A DNA stretch of 64,000 nucleotides from Pirellulaceae bacterium (GTDB taxonomy: Bacteria; Planctomycetota; Planctomycetia; Pirellulales; Pirellulaceae). This document shows positions 17,455 through 27,319 of the stretch, in pieces (within the stretch, counting starts at the first letter, position 1; each line of letters opens with the position of its first letter). The notes beneath the pieces were generated by a model, which saw nothing but the letters and a program-made list of their open reading frames with translations, had not been told where the DNA came from and ran no database searches. The stretch spans positions 1 through 64,000 of the forward strand of contig JAGFJK010000239.1 of NCBI GenBank assembly GCA_024102795.1, read 5' to 3'. Made by a program: the position numbers and the translations under genes.

Positions 17455-18933
17455 TCAGTGGTTGTGTCCCGCGTGCGGATCGACACCGCCGGAGGCACGA
17501 TTCTTCAGAGCCAGGTGCATCTGGTAGGCGCCGCGAGCCGCGACGATGTCGCCCGGTTTCAACGTCCCGTCGGCCGCCACCACGACCGCTTCCGAGTCGC
17601 GATACTCGACATGGACCGGCAGGCGGTCGAAATGGTCGCCGTTGCGCTGGTAGACGTACGACTCCGCCCCGTCCTCGACTACCGCCTGCCGAGGCAGCAC
17701 GATGCGCTGCTCCCACCGCTCGACGGGAACTCGCACTTCCATCCGTTGTCCAGGATTGAACCGCCAGGCGATGAAACGCCGACCTCCTTCGACCTCCTGA
17801 TCCCACACGACCTCGTTCGGCAGGCGGACGTAAAATCGCAACGCCCGCGTTTCGGGATCCACGCGATCGGACAAATACAACACTTGCAAGCCATCGATCG
17901 CCGCCTCCTGGCCGCGGCCCGTGACCAGCCGGGCGGTGATACTACCACCGCCGCGCGCCGCTTCGAGCAACTGCGGCGCATCGTCCTCGAACGCCCGGCC
18001 CTCCAGGAACAGCTCGCAGTGGTCCGCCAGCACACACAGCAGCTCGCCCGCCGTGACGTGCTGCCCCAGCTTCACGGGCAACTGCTGGACGTGGAACAGA
18101 TGATCGTCGCTGCAATCGTCGTCGTCGTGTTCGTGGCCGGGAGCACGGACCTCGAGCGACTGCAGCAACTGCCGGCCGCTCATGATCCCGTCGATTTGCC
18201 GTTCGCTCAGACCATGTAGCAGCAGGGCCTGTTGTTCGGCCCGCAGCGAGGCTTGCAGTTTCTGCTGTTCGTACTCCTGCTCCAGTACCCGCCGCCCGGC
18301 GATGACGCCGTCGCTGACGGTCCGCAGCCGCTCAATCTCGCGCTGGATGACGTCCAGGTTCTCCGCCGTGCGGAGGAAGTCGCGCTGCGCCGACACCAGC
18401 TCCTCGTGCGTCAGCCGCACCTCGAACAGCAGACTGTCCGGCTCCACCGCCGCCCCTTCCAGCGCGTGGATCCGCGTGATGATGCCCGTCAGCGGAGCGG
18501 TGATGTGAATCTGCGACCGTCCGGGCCGTTCGACCACCATCGCCGGCAAGGTTATCGTGCGTTCGAAACTGCCAAGCTGCACGGTCAGCGGCTGGTAGCC
18601 GATGTTCTTGAGTCCCGACGAACTGAGCTCGATCGACGTGGCTTCGTCGTGCCCCGGATGCTGGCTGGCACCGCCAGCTCGCGTTCCGGTCCCGTCGGCG
18701 TGGTCGGTCCCGTCGGCGTGGTCGTGCTCGTCGGCGTGGTCGTGCCCGTCGGCGTGGTCGTGCCTGTCGGCCGACGCGGCTGTGGCCTCGGGTCCGCCTT
18801 GGGCCAGCATTCGTTCCAGGCGAGGCCACCACCACAGCCGGGTCGCGCCAGCCGTGATGGCCGTGACGGCGACCAGGACCACCGCCAGCCACGGCAAAGC
18901 CCGCCGGCGGGTCGGGCAAGTGGATCGTTTCAT
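17455..18933 (-). CDS. RND efflux periplasmic adaptor subunit (CusB-like), His-rich
   Basis: 492 residues. An N-terminal membrane anchor or signal (LPWLAVVLVAVTAITAGATRL) is followed by a His/Asp-rich linker at about 55-85 with repeated HDHADG units, then the hairpin, lipoyl and beta-barrel domains of an HlyD/CusB-type adaptor (HITAPLTGIITRIHALEG, VKLGQHVTAGELLCVLADH). The middle has HEHDDDDCSDDH and the tail ends HAGHNH. The histidine clusters suggest heavy-metal (Cu, Zn, Co) efflux or sequestration. No RND pump or outer-membrane factor lies next to it; the genes on both sides are on the other strand and belong to ligase operons, so the pump must be elsewhere or the adaptor is an orphan. Confidence 0.85.
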   Translation of the reverse strand: MKRSTCPTRRRALPWLAVVLVAVTAITAGATRLWWWPRLERMLAQGGPEATAASADRHDHADGHDHADEHDHADGTDHADGTGTRAGGASQHPGHDEATSIELSSSGLKNIGYQPLTVQLGSFERTITLPAMVVERPGRSQIHITAPLTGIITRIHALEGAAVEPDSLLFEVRLTHEELVSAQRDFLRTAENLDVIQREIERLRTVSDGVIAGRRVLEQEYEQQKLQASLRAEQQALLLHGLSERQIDGIMSGRQLLQSLEVRAPGHEHDDDDCSDDHLFHVQQLPVKLGQHVTAGELLCVLADHCELFLEGRAFEDDAPQLLEAARGGGSITARLVTGRGQEAAIDGLQVLYLSDRVDPETRALRFYVRLPNEVVWDQEVEGGRRFIAWRFNPGQRMEVRVPVERWEQRIVLPRQAVVEDGAESYVYQRNGDHFDRLPVHVEYRDSEAVVVAADGTLKPGDIVAARGAYQMHLALKNRASGGVDPHAGHNH

Positions 18934-19293
18934 GGCGATTTCACACGTTTATGGGCCGTTGAACCAAAGGAACGCTCCAGGGAAGTATACCGCCGCGGAG
19001 CGCCGAGGCACGCGGCGCCAGCCGACGGAATCGTCGGATTCCCGCCAAACGGTGCCTTATCGCTCGCCGTCCTGGGCGGCTGGGGGCACAATCGACGGTT
19101 TCAACCGCTGGACCAGAAACCAACCCCCTGAGCGGGGACGAAGAGGTGCATTGGAGCCCATTCTCAGGGGCCCGCCACTTGACAATTCTACAAAGTGTTG
19201 TTGAATCACGCGATTGTTGACTGCAGACAGATTGCGACCAACTGGAGTGGTCGGCGGTCAACAATTCCTGCATCAACCAAAAGGAGTGCCTGC
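18934..19293. other. Intergenic region upstream of the aminomutase operon
   Basis: 360 bases between divergent genes. It carries the TTGACA promoter candidate listed next and an approximately 80-base leader before the aminomutase start. A frame reaches into it from the aminomutase gene, but that part has no homology I recognise. Confidence 0.5.
19179..19206 (+). promoter_or_regulatory. Candidate sigma-70 promoter of the aminomutase/ATP-grasp operon
   Basis: TTGACA at 19179-19184 matches the -35 consensus exactly. With a 16-base spacer, TTGAAT at 19201-19206 matches the -10 consensus at four of six positions. Transcription would begin near 19213, upstream of the chosen ATG at 19294, giving an approximately 80-base leader. 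Confidence 0.5.
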
Positions 19294-20718
<1,425 letters not shown>

Positions 20719-20721
20719 GCC

Positions 20722-21282
20722 ATGGCGGACGACGAACTGCTTTGCGTGCGGTGCGCCCGGCATACGCGGACCTGTTGCCAGCGATGCGAGATTTACACCA
20801 CGCTCGGCGACGTGGAACGGATTGCCTGTTTCACGGGTGTCGATGATTTCACGGAGTTCCGCGTGCCGGAAGATCCGGAGTACCTGGACCAGGACGACGA
20901 TCCGGTCTGGAGCGCCCACGTGTTTCGCTCGGACCACAGCCGCCGTGTCCTCCGCCGCCAGCCCAACGGCGATTGCACGTTTCTCGGCGAGCGAGGTTGC
21001 CGACTGCCCCTGGAGGTCCGCCCGCTGGTCTGCCGCTTGTATCCGTATGATTACACGGCCGGCGGCCTGCGGGAGGAATTGTCGCCAGGCTGCCCCTTGG
21101 AACTGCTTCGCCCGGAACAGGATCTGATTGCGGCCCTGCGGATGAACCTCGATGACGCTCGCCGCTGGCACGAGCAGTTGTATCGCGAGATTCGCGCCGA
21201 GCGGGACGGTGCCTTGCCGGGAGGCGCCGAGCGGAGCGGCATGCCGAGTCAAGCGGGTGGTTCCCCATGCGAATTGGCTTGA
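20722..21282 (+). CDS. YkgJ family cysteine-cluster protein
   Basis: 186 residues with the YkgJ/zinc- or iron-chelate-binding pattern: an N-terminal CVRCARHTRTCCQRC, then C28-type spacing to GDCTFLGERGCRLPLEVRPLVCRLYPY, with the last cysteine in LSPGCPLELL. The conserved cysteines probably bind zinc or an Fe-S cluster. It starts 3 bases after the aminomutase stop and overlaps the first ATP-grasp gene by 16 bases. Its role in this operon is unknown; it could support the Fe-S radical enzyme or bind a metal-dependent intermediate. Confidence 0.85.
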   Translation: MADDELLCVRCARHTRTCCQRCEIYTTLGDVERIACFTGVDDFTEFRVPEDPEYLDQDDDPVWSAHVFRSDHSRRVLRRQPNGDCTFLGERGCRLPLEVRPLVCRLYPYDYTAGGLREELSPGCPLELLRPEQDLIAALRMNLDDARRWHEQLYREIRAERDGALPGGAERSGMPSQAGGSPCELA

Positions 21283-22331
21283 CCTACGACCTGCGCGACG
21301 AGTATCTCGCGGCTGGATACAGCGACGAGGAGACGGCCGAGTTCGATCGGCTGGAAACCATCGATGCGCTGGACCATGCCGTGCAGATGCTGGGGTACGA
21401 GACCCGGCGGATCGGCTCCGCGAGACAACTGGTCCGGAGCCTGGCGGAGGGCCATCGCTGGGATCTGGTCTTGAACATCTGTGAAGGCCTGCGGGGACCC
21501 GGCCGCGAGGCGCAGGTTCCCGCGATCCTCGACGTATTCGAGATCCCCTACACGTTCTCGGATCCCTGCGTGATGAGCGTCTGCCTGGACAAGAGCGTGG
21601 CCAAGAGCGTGGTGCGGCGCGCCGGCGTGCCAACTCCCCGCTTCGCCGTCGTCGAGAGCCTCGACACGCTGGACGGCGGACTGGACCTGCCGTTTCCCTT
21701 GTTCGCCAAACCGCTGGCCGAAGGCACCGGCAAGGGCGTCACGCCCGCGTCACTGGCGGACGACCGCCGGCAACTGCGGGATGTCTGCGAGCAGTTGCTG
21801 CAACGCTACCAGCAGCCGGTGCTGGTGGAGCAGTACCTGCCGGGCCGCGAGTTCACCGTGGGCATCTTGGGGACGGGGCCGGCGGCCCGCTGCCTGGGAA
21901 CGCTGGAGATCGTGCTGCTGCCGGCCGCTGAGCCGCACGTTTACTCGTACTTGAACAAGGAACATTGCGAAGAGCGGGTGGAATGCCGGCTGGTCCGGGC
22001 CGAACACGACCCGCAGGTGGCGCAGGCCGAACGGATCGCCCTGGCGGCCTGGAGAACGCTGCGATGCCGCGACGGAGGACGGATCGACTTGCGTTGCGAT
22101 GCGACCGGCCAGCCGCAGTTCATAGAGGCGAATCCGCTGGCCGGACTGCACCCTTCGCATTCCGACTTGCCGATGCTGGCCACGGCCGTCGGCATGCCCT
22201 ATGTGGAACTGATCGGGAGAATCCTCGAGTCGGCCGCACGGCGCTGCGAGGCGGCCGGTGGCCGGCGAGTGGGAGTGGTTTCCGCGTCGCCCGGCGGCAA
22301 CGCGATCCGGCGCGGCGAGGGCCAGCGGTGA
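21267..22331 (+). CDS. D-Ala-D-Ala ligase-like ATP-grasp enzyme 1
   Basis: 354 residues with the D-alanine-D-alanine ligase layout: an N-terminal Rossmann-like lid (MRIGLTYDLRDEYL; DLVLNICEGLRGPGREAQVP), a central domain (AKSVVRRAGVPTPRFAVVES; FPLFAKPLAEGTGKGVTP with the ATP-binding lysine; VEQYLPGREFTVGILG), and a C-terminal Mg-binding end (IDLRCDATGQPQFIEANPLAGLHP). These enzymes form an amide bond through an acyl phosphate. It is unlikely to be the cell-wall Ddl, given its operon and a second paralogue directly after it. It overlaps the YkgJ-type gene by 16 bases and the next ligase by four (GTGA). Confidence 0.87.
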   Translation: MRIGLTYDLRDEYLAAGYSDEETAEFDRLETIDALDHAVQMLGYETRRIGSARQLVRSLAEGHRWDLVLNICEGLRGPGREAQVPAILDVFEIPYTFSDPCVMSVCLDKSVAKSVVRRAGVPTPRFAVVESLDTLDGGLDLPFPLFAKPLAEGTGKGVTPASLADDRRQLRDVCEQLLQRYQQPVLVEQYLPGREFTVGILGTGPAARCLGTLEIVLLPAAEPHVYSYLNKEHCEERVECRLVRAEHDPQVAQAERIALAAWRTLRCRDGGRIDLRCDATGQPQFIEANPLAGLHPSHSDLPMLATAVGMPYVELIGRILESAARRCEAAGGRRVGVVSASPGGNAIRRGEGQR

Positions 22332-23317
22332 ACGTTGTCGTGCTGTACAACGAGCCTGGCGACGACGCGGCCGTGGACGAACAGGATGTCTGGAACCAGC
22401 GCGACGCCGTGCTGGACGCCTTGCGAAACTTGGGGCACGATGCGTTGGCCCTGGGCTGCACGCTGGACCTGGCGCAGTTGAGGCGGACGCTCCTCGAACA
22501 GCGGCCGGATCTGGTGTTCAACCTGGTCGAGTCCCTGGGAGGGACCGACCGGCTGATGCCGCTGGCCACGCTGCTGCTGGAGGCCCTGCGGATTCCCTAC
22601 ACGGGCGCTCGGACGAATGCGATCCTGGCCACGGCCGATAAGCGGGCCGCCAAACAGCAACTGCGGTCCGCCGGCCTGCCCACACCCGACTGGCTGCCCT
22701 CGGCCACCGCGTCGTCGGGCCCCTGGGACCAGTGGGGACGCTGGAGCTGGTCGGCCTGTCGCTGGATCATCAAACCGGTTTGGGAGCACGCGTCGCTGGG
22801 CATGGAGGACGACTGCGTGGTCCTGGTACGGGACGTGGCCGAACTGCGGCGCGAACTGGACTGGCGGGAGCGGCGTAGCGGCCGGCCGCTGTTCGCCGAA
22901 CGGTTCGTGGACGGCCGCGAGTTCAATCTTTCGCTGCTGGCGGGCCAGGTCTTGCCTCCCGCGGAAATCGACTTTACTGGTTTTCCTCCGGGCAAGCCGC
23001 GGATCGTCGGCCGGCGCGCCAAATGGCAGCCAGACTCGTTTGAATACCAGCAGACGCCGCGGCGGTTTGACTTCCCGGAATCCGATGCGAGCCTGCTGCA
23101 GCAGCTTCAGCGGTGCGCCGCCGACTGTTGGCGGCTGTTCGATCTGACCGGCTTTGCCCGAGTGGACATCCGAGTGGATGGCGACGGTCAGCCCCAGACG
23201 CTCGAAGTCAACGTCAACCCGTGCCTCGCGCCCGACGCGGGGTTCGCCGCGGCCCTGGCCAGGGCCGGCATTAGTTTTGAACAGGCTGTGGGAAGGATCG
23301 TCAGTGAGGCCTTATGA
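22328..23317 (+). CDS. D-Ala-D-Ala ligase-like ATP-grasp enzyme 2
   Basis: 329 residues; the GTG start at 22328 overlaps the previous stop (GTGA), which is preferred over the much longer open frame. Seen: MNVVVLYNEPGDDAAVDEQD, RPDLVFNLVESLGGTDRL, ATADKRAAKQQLRSAGLPTP, WIIKPVWEHASLGMEDDCVV (ATP-binding lysine), FAERFVDGREFNLSLL, and the Mg-binding end DGDGQPQTLEVNVNPCLAP. It is a diverged paralogue of the preceding ligase, with the same fold but low identity. Two consecutive ATP-grasp ligases suggest sequential addition of two residues. It overlaps the GNAT gene by four bases (ATGA). Confidence 0.87.
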   Translation: MNVVVLYNEPGDDAAVDEQDVWNQRDAVLDALRNLGHDALALGCTLDLAQLRRTLLEQRPDLVFNLVESLGGTDRLMPLATLLLEALRIPYTGARTNAILATADKRAAKQQLRSAGLPTPDWLPSATASSGPWDQWGRWSWSACRWIIKPVWEHASLGMEDDCVVLVRDVAELRRELDWRERRSGRPLFAERFVDGREFNLSLLAGQVLPPAEIDFTGFPPGKPRIVGRRAKWQPDSFEYQQTPRRFDFPESDASLLQQLQRCAADCWRLFDLTGFARVDIRVDGDGQPQTLEVNVNPCLAPDAGFAAALARAGISFEQAVGRIVSEAL

Positions 23318-23826
23318 ACCAGTCGCCCGAATCGAGCCAGCACCTCTGCCCTACGCTGCGAGAATCCGTGGCCGCCGCGGACCGGGAACTGGTTCGGCAA
23401 CTAGTTGCCGCCACCGGCTTCTTTCGCGACGACGAACTACTCGTGGCGGTCGAACTGGTCGACGAACGACTGCACAAGGGATTGGCCTCCGGCTATCACT
23501 TCCTGTTTGCCGAAGTCGACCGGCGGCAGGCCGGGTACGCCTGTTATGGCCCGATCGCCTGCACGGTGGGCAGTTGGGACCTGTACTGGATCGTAGTGGA
23601 TCCCCGCTGGCAAGGCCGAGGACTGGGCCAGGCCCTGGTCGGTGCCTGCGAGCAACGGATCCAGGCTGCCGGAGGACGGCGGCTGTACATTGAAACCTCC
23701 GGCCGCCCGCAATACGCTCCGACGCGAGCGTTCTACCGGCGCTGCGGGTACGAGGTGGCCGCCGAGTTGACGGACTTCTATGATCTGGGCGACGACAAAG
23801 TCGTCTGGCACAAACGGATTGCTTAG
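23314..23826 (+). CDS. GNAT family N-acetyltransferase
   Basis: 170 residues with the GNAT fold: beta-4/beta-5 region YWIVVDPRWQGRGLGQALV, in which the acetyl-CoA pyrophosphate loop is RWQGRGLG, and the later TRAFYRRCGYEVAAEL. It is the last gene of the aminomutase operon, overlapping ligase 2 by four bases. By analogy with AblB, which acetylates beta-lysine, it may acetylate the beta-lysine amine or the finished peptide; that is inference from context. Nothing in the sequence excludes a different amine acceptor. Confidence 0.87.
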   Translation: MNQSPESSQHLCPTLRESVAAADRELVRQLVAATGFFRDDELLVAVELVDERLHKGLASGYHFLFAEVDRRQAGYACYGPIACTVGSWDLYWIVVDPRWQGRGLGQALVGACEQRIQAAGGRRLYIETSGRPQYAPTRAFYRRCGYEVAAELTDFYDLGDDKVVWHKRIA

Positions 23827-23853
23827 CGGAAGAGCGCCGATTCAAAGTCCCAC

Positions 23854-24786
23854 TCAGCCCCGCAGCGGCAAGTAGATCATGGTCCGTAAATCGACAGGCG
23901 GCGTGTCGTGCGGATCGTTCTGGTAGACTTCGAACGCACCGACCCGGCTTTGCTTGAGCTTCTTGTATCGCGCCACCTGGTTGGCGATGCTCCAGGCGTT
24001 GCCCAGGTGGTTGTAACTGCCGATATGCTCGACCCGCAGCGCCCGCACCTGGGGAATCGACCAGGCGGACAATCCGGCCGGAGCACTCGTGCCGGCCGGC
24101 AAGCTCAAGCCGCTGGTGTAGTCGAAAGCGCCGGTCTTGAAGTCCAGCTTATGATACACCGACATCGGCTGGCCGTCGGTCGGCAGTCCTTGTTCGGCCA
24201 GCCGGCGCCGAGCCTCGCTGAACGCGACGTCCATCGACGGGCCGATCTCGCTGAGCGCGCACGTCGTCCGCACGCCGGCCATCGTCAGCGGTCCGACCGG
24301 CTGCACGCCCTGGACATCGGTGCGGGACAGGATCTGCCCCGTCTCGAGCCATTCCTTCAACATCTTCAGGCCGCGATCGTAATCCATGCCGATCAGCGTC
24401 TCCATCTGGCGGGACATCCAGAACAGGAACCAGGGAAGCGAACCACGCATCTGCCAGGTCAGACGGGTGCCGCCTCCTTCCGTCGCCAGTTCGAACGTGA
24501 CCTGCGATTGCGATTTGAACGGTTTGATGAACCGCAACTGGTCCTCGATCCGGCGTCCCGGCTCGAGCCGCTGATGTTCGATCTCGCCCTGCCCCACCAG
24601 GTCGCCCTGCCAGGAATAGACGGCACCGACCGACGAGCCGTCGCCGCGAACCTCAACGCGGGCCTGCGGGTCGGCTCCCAGCCAGGGCGACCAGGTGGTC
24701 CAGGTGCCGAAGTCGGCCACCGCGTCGAACACCTTGTCGCACGAGGCCTGGATCTGGATCGATCGCTGGACGAGCAGTTGGGGCAT
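23854..24786 (-). CDS. SRPBCC (START-like) protein with GyrI-like effector-binding domain
   Basis: 310 residues in two parts. Residues about 1-150 form an SRPBCC/polyketide-cyclase-like ligand-binding domain (QIQASCDKVFDAVADFGTWT, WSPWLGADPQA, GGGTRLTWQMRG). Residues about 160-310 form a GyrI-like/AraC effector-binding domain (VYHKLDFKTGAFDYTSGLSL, VLRVEHIGSYNHLGNAW-type core, YQNDPHDTPPVDLRTMIYLP). Combined proteins of this kind have no known enzymatic activity and probably bind a small hydrophobic ligand. It converges on the ligase operon with 27 bases between stops. No DNA-binding domain is present. Confidence 0.83.
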   Translation of the reverse strand: MPQLLVQRSIQIQASCDKVFDAVADFGTWTTWSPWLGADPQARVEVRGDGSSVGAVYSWQGDLVGQGEIEHQRLEPGRRIEDQLRFIKPFKSQSQVTFELATEGGGTRLTWQMRGSLPWFLFWMSRQMETLIGMDYDRGLKMLKEWLETGQILSRTDVQGVQPVGPLTMAGVRTTCALSEIGPSMDVAFSEARRRLAEQGLPTDGQPMSVYHKLDFKTGAFDYTSGLSLPAGTSAPAGLSAWSIPQVRALRVEHIGSYNHLGNAWSIANQVARYKKLKQSRVGAFEVYQNDPHDTPPVDLRTMIYLPLRG

Positions 24787-25161
24787 TGCAGTGCCTTCCG
24801 CGAAGGGGATGCTGGATTCTTGCCGATTGCTTGCCGCCTGTCCTGGAGGCGGCAGGGCCTGGTGGCTGCAACTTGGTACGGCAGGCGTCCGCCGGAATGA
24901 ACTCGCCTTGAAGTGTAGCAGCCACGCGCCGGTATTTCACGTCCCTGCGGCCCGTGTTGTTCAGCCAACGTCAGTTGGCCGAAGCGATTCTCGACCTGCG
25001 AGAGACACGGACGCCGAAGAGTGCTATCTTGACGCCGAGTGTTGTTTTGCAGCGGCCGGAACGTCACCGGATGTCAGTCGCCTGCTAGGCGCAGTGGCGG
25101 CAGTAAGATATGCTGTACAGACGTGCACACTTCGCGGTAGCCCCCAGTGGTGAGATTCAAG
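24787..25161. other. Intergenic boundary of the low-GC segment
   Basis: 375 bases between divergent genes with no convincing frame. A perfect small hairpin, GCCAAC-GTCA-GTTGGC, lies at 24964-24979. Base composition falls visibly after about 25080 at the entry to the restriction-modification pair. Confidence 0.5.
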
Positions 25162-26118
25162 ATGAATTCGGGCTTGACCTTTGGCTACGCCTTTCAAAAG
25201 TTCGGTCGGTCGTTTGCGATTCACGCGGACTGTTTCGAATGGCTGGAACGAGTTCCGGGGAACTCCCTTCATGCGGTCGTCACCGACCCACCATATGGCG
25301 TGAAGGAGTATGACTTGGATCAGCTACAGAAACGCACCAACGGCAAGGGGGGCATCTGGCGCATACCACCCTCATTCGACGGGCACACAAGGCAACCGCT
25401 TCCGCGATTCACCGCACTCGACGCGAAGGAGCGGGAAAGACTTCGGCGTTACTTCGAGGAGTGGAGCCGACTCTTGAATCGTGCGTTACGTCCCGGAGCC
25501 CATGTGTTTGTGGCCACCAACGCGTTTATCGCACAGACTTTTTATGACTCGGTAGTCTGTGGTGGATTGGAGTTCCGAGGCCAAGTCATTCGGTTGGTTC
25601 GCACCTTGCGGGGGGGGGACAGACCCAAGAACGCTGAAGCGGAATTTCCCGACGTGTCGTCAATGCCCAAAGGCTGCTATGAGCCTTGGGGAGTATTTCG
25701 CAAACCAATGTTGCCCAAGATGACGGTAAGTGAATGCCTTCGCGAGTTCCAGACCGGCGGCTTGCGTCGCATGCCAGACGGCAGACCGTTCGAAGATGTG
25801 GTTCCGAGCGAACGAACTCCGAAGCGAGAACGGGAGATTGCCAACCATCCGAGCCTTAAGCCTCAGTCGTTCTTGAGACAAGTCGTTTACGCGTCGCTTC
25901 CGTTAGGCGAAGGTGTGGTCGTCGATCCATTCATGGGTTCCGGGTCAACGCTGGCCGCCGCGGAAGCGGTTGGCTTGTGTGCGATCGGACTTGAACGATT
26001 TGACGATTTCTACCACCTGGCAAGCAAGGCGATTCCACGACTGAAGGAAGTGAAAGTCCGATTTGAACTTGCGCCGAACTTGGAATTCGTGGATTCGCAG
26101 CCGCGTCTCTTCAAATGA
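25162..26118 (+). CDS. DNA methyltransferase (N4-cytosine/N6-adenine, beta-type order)
   Basis: 318 residues. The catalytic motif TDPPYGVKEYD (motif IV) comes before the SAM-binding VVDPFMGSGSTLAAAEAVGL (motif I), which is the order of beta-class amino-methyltransferases of type II systems. The variable middle, residues about 150-225, is probably the target-recognition region. ATG 25162 is chosen because GGTGAG lies 7 bases upstream; GTG codons at 25147 and 25150 are alternatives. Its end overlaps the convergent putative endonuclease by 8 bases, so the two form an R-M pair. Base composition is clearly lower in GC than its neighbours, a sign of transfer. A run of nine G at 25610-25618 interrupts the otherwise ordinary coding sequence. 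Confidence 0.88.
   Translation: MNSGLTFGYAFQKFGRSFAIHADCFEWLERVPGNSLHAVVTDPPYGVKEYDLDQLQKRTNGKGGIWRIPPSFDGHTRQPLPRFTALDAKERERLRRYFEEWSRLLNRALRPGAHVFVATNAFIAQTFYDSVVCGGLEFRGQVIRLVRTLRGGDRPKNAEAEFPDVSSMPKGCYEPWGVFRKPMLPKMTVSECLREFQTGGLRRMPDGRPFEDVVPSERTPKREREIANHPSLKPQSFLRQVVYASLPLGEGVVVDPFMGSGSTLAAAEAVGLCAIGLERFDDFYHLASKAIPRLKEVKVRFELAPNLEFVDSQPRLFK
25610..25618 (+). repeat. Nine-G homopolymer inside the methyltransferase gene
   Basis: Nine consecutive G encode part of TLRGGDRP. A change of one base would shift the frame and remove motif I. Such tracts drive phase variation in other methyltransferase genes and are also prone to sequencing error. Confidence 0.9.
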
Positions 26119-26779
26119 AAGTTGATGCGTTTGGGTCGAGATCTAAGTCGCGATAGATCCAGTTGGCTTCCATCTTGGCGCTCCCAGACGGTAATACAGT
26201 TGCCGTGATGGTTCGGCGACTGGTTGGCGACCGCCCGGAGAACTTCCAGTCCCCTGTTTCTAGTTCCGCACCAACCACTTTTACAAAGGAGAAAGGCTTG
26301 GGCGGCACATTCTTAACGTCGTCTGAAGGTCGGTTACTGTCAAACACGAAGACCATTAGAAAACACTCTTCCGGATTGTGGCCCTGCCAACCCTTGAGGT
26401 ATCGCGACCCTTTGACCTCGATGCCATCAATCGCATGTAGCTGCGAGTCGTTGGGATACCTCCCTTTCGGCAGGATATCCGGGTGGCCGTTGTGATACGA
26501 ATTCTTCACTATGCTTGGGCAGTGTCTTGGCATAGTCGCCGTCATAAACTCGCCGACAATGCTGCTGAAGTTCGCGGGCATCAGGATCGCTTCCAATCGA
26601 GGCATCGATCGGCCCGCCAGCGACCCGTTTACCAGGCGTAGGAATTCAAGCAACTCACGCATTGCGGCACCCACGTGGTCACAGGTAAGACCGTAGGGAA
26701 GGTTTGCACTCGCATTAAATCTGCCGTGACTCAGCGAACGTGGAATGGCTGCGACGCTTTCGGCGCTATTCTTGCTCAT
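26111..26779 (-). CDS. Putative type II restriction endonuclease
   Basis: 222 residues, convergent with and overlapping the methyltransferase by 8 bases, which is the main reason for the call. The centre looks like a PD-(D/E)xK nuclease core: GHPDILPKGRYPNDSQLHAI followed by DGIEVKGSRYLKGWQG, with the aspartates and the E-V-K as likely metal ligands and catalytic lysine. This is followed by the strand FLMVFVFDSNRP. I do not recognise a specific restriction family, so the recognition site is unknown. Base composition matches the methyltransferase, not the flanks. ATG 26779 is the first in frame. The alternative is another R-M accessory protein. Confidence 0.72.
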   Translation of the reverse strand: MSKNSAESVAAIPRSLSHGRFNASANLPYGLTCDHVGAAMRELLEFLRLVNGSLAGRSMPRLEAILMPANFSSIVGEFMTATMPRHCPSIVKNSYHNGHPDILPKGRYPNDSQLHAIDGIEVKGSRYLKGWQGHNPEECFLMVFVFDSNRPSDDVKNVPPKPFSFVKVVGAELETGDWKFSGRSPTSRRTITATVLPSGSAKMEANWIYRDLDLDPNASTFI

Positions 26780-27001
26780 CGTACCGATTCAGTTGTTTAC
26801 CGTTTACGGTTTGCCGGCACATGGTTTTCCAACTCAGAGTCGTCGCCCGCCGTATCTTTTTCCGGCCGCGACAACGACCACCATCTGGCAATCATCGGCC
26901 TGACCGTCGCTTTGGTTTAGGCAAAGTGTTACGAAGGTGCGGGTTACACGGGTGCCGCACTTGGACAGGCGAATTGGGGAATTCCGGGGGATCCTCGACG
27001 C

Positions 27002-27319
27002 CTACCAGTCCGACTGGTCCAGCAGCAAGCGGCGGGCTCGGCGTTCGGCCCGCTCCCAATCGCCACGCTCGGCCTGCTCGATGATTTCCAGCAGAAAGCT
27101 CGCTTCCCGCGAGGTGATCAGTCCGGCAGCCTGGCGGTTGTCAATCATCTGGCGGGCCGCGGGCAGTTGAGCCTCCCGCCTGCCGTTGCAGACGCCTGCC
27201 ACCGACTCGGCCAATTCATAGGCCGAACTGCCCACGGGCGGATACCGGCCGCAGCCCGCGAGCAAGGCGATTGCCGATAGCAACAGACAACTACTCAGCG
27301 CACAAGTCCTAAAAGTCAT
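27002..27319 (-). CDS. Small lipoprotein, hypothetical
   Basis: 105 residues: a signal sequence with lipobox (SSCLLLSAIALLAGC), then a short helical domain (AARQMIDNRQAAGLITSREA, then a TPR-like AERGDWERAERRARRLLLDQ). ATG 27319 overlaps the stop of the DUF1559 gene by 11 bases, so translation is coupled. Its likely location is the inner leaflet of the outer membrane or the periplasmic face of the cytoplasmic membrane. Small lipoproteins paired with DUF1559 proteins are common in planctomycetes; function unknown. Confidence 0.82.
   Translation of the reverse strand: MTFRTCALSSCLLLSAIALLAGCGRYPPVGSSAYELAESVAGVCNGRREAQLPAARQMIDNRQAAGLITSREASFLLEIIEQAERGDWERAERRARRLLLDQSDW

Noticed and set aside
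24905..26996. Integrated mobile element around the R-M pair
   Set aside because: Composition suggests transfer, but I could not find an integrase, terminal repeats or a target duplication.
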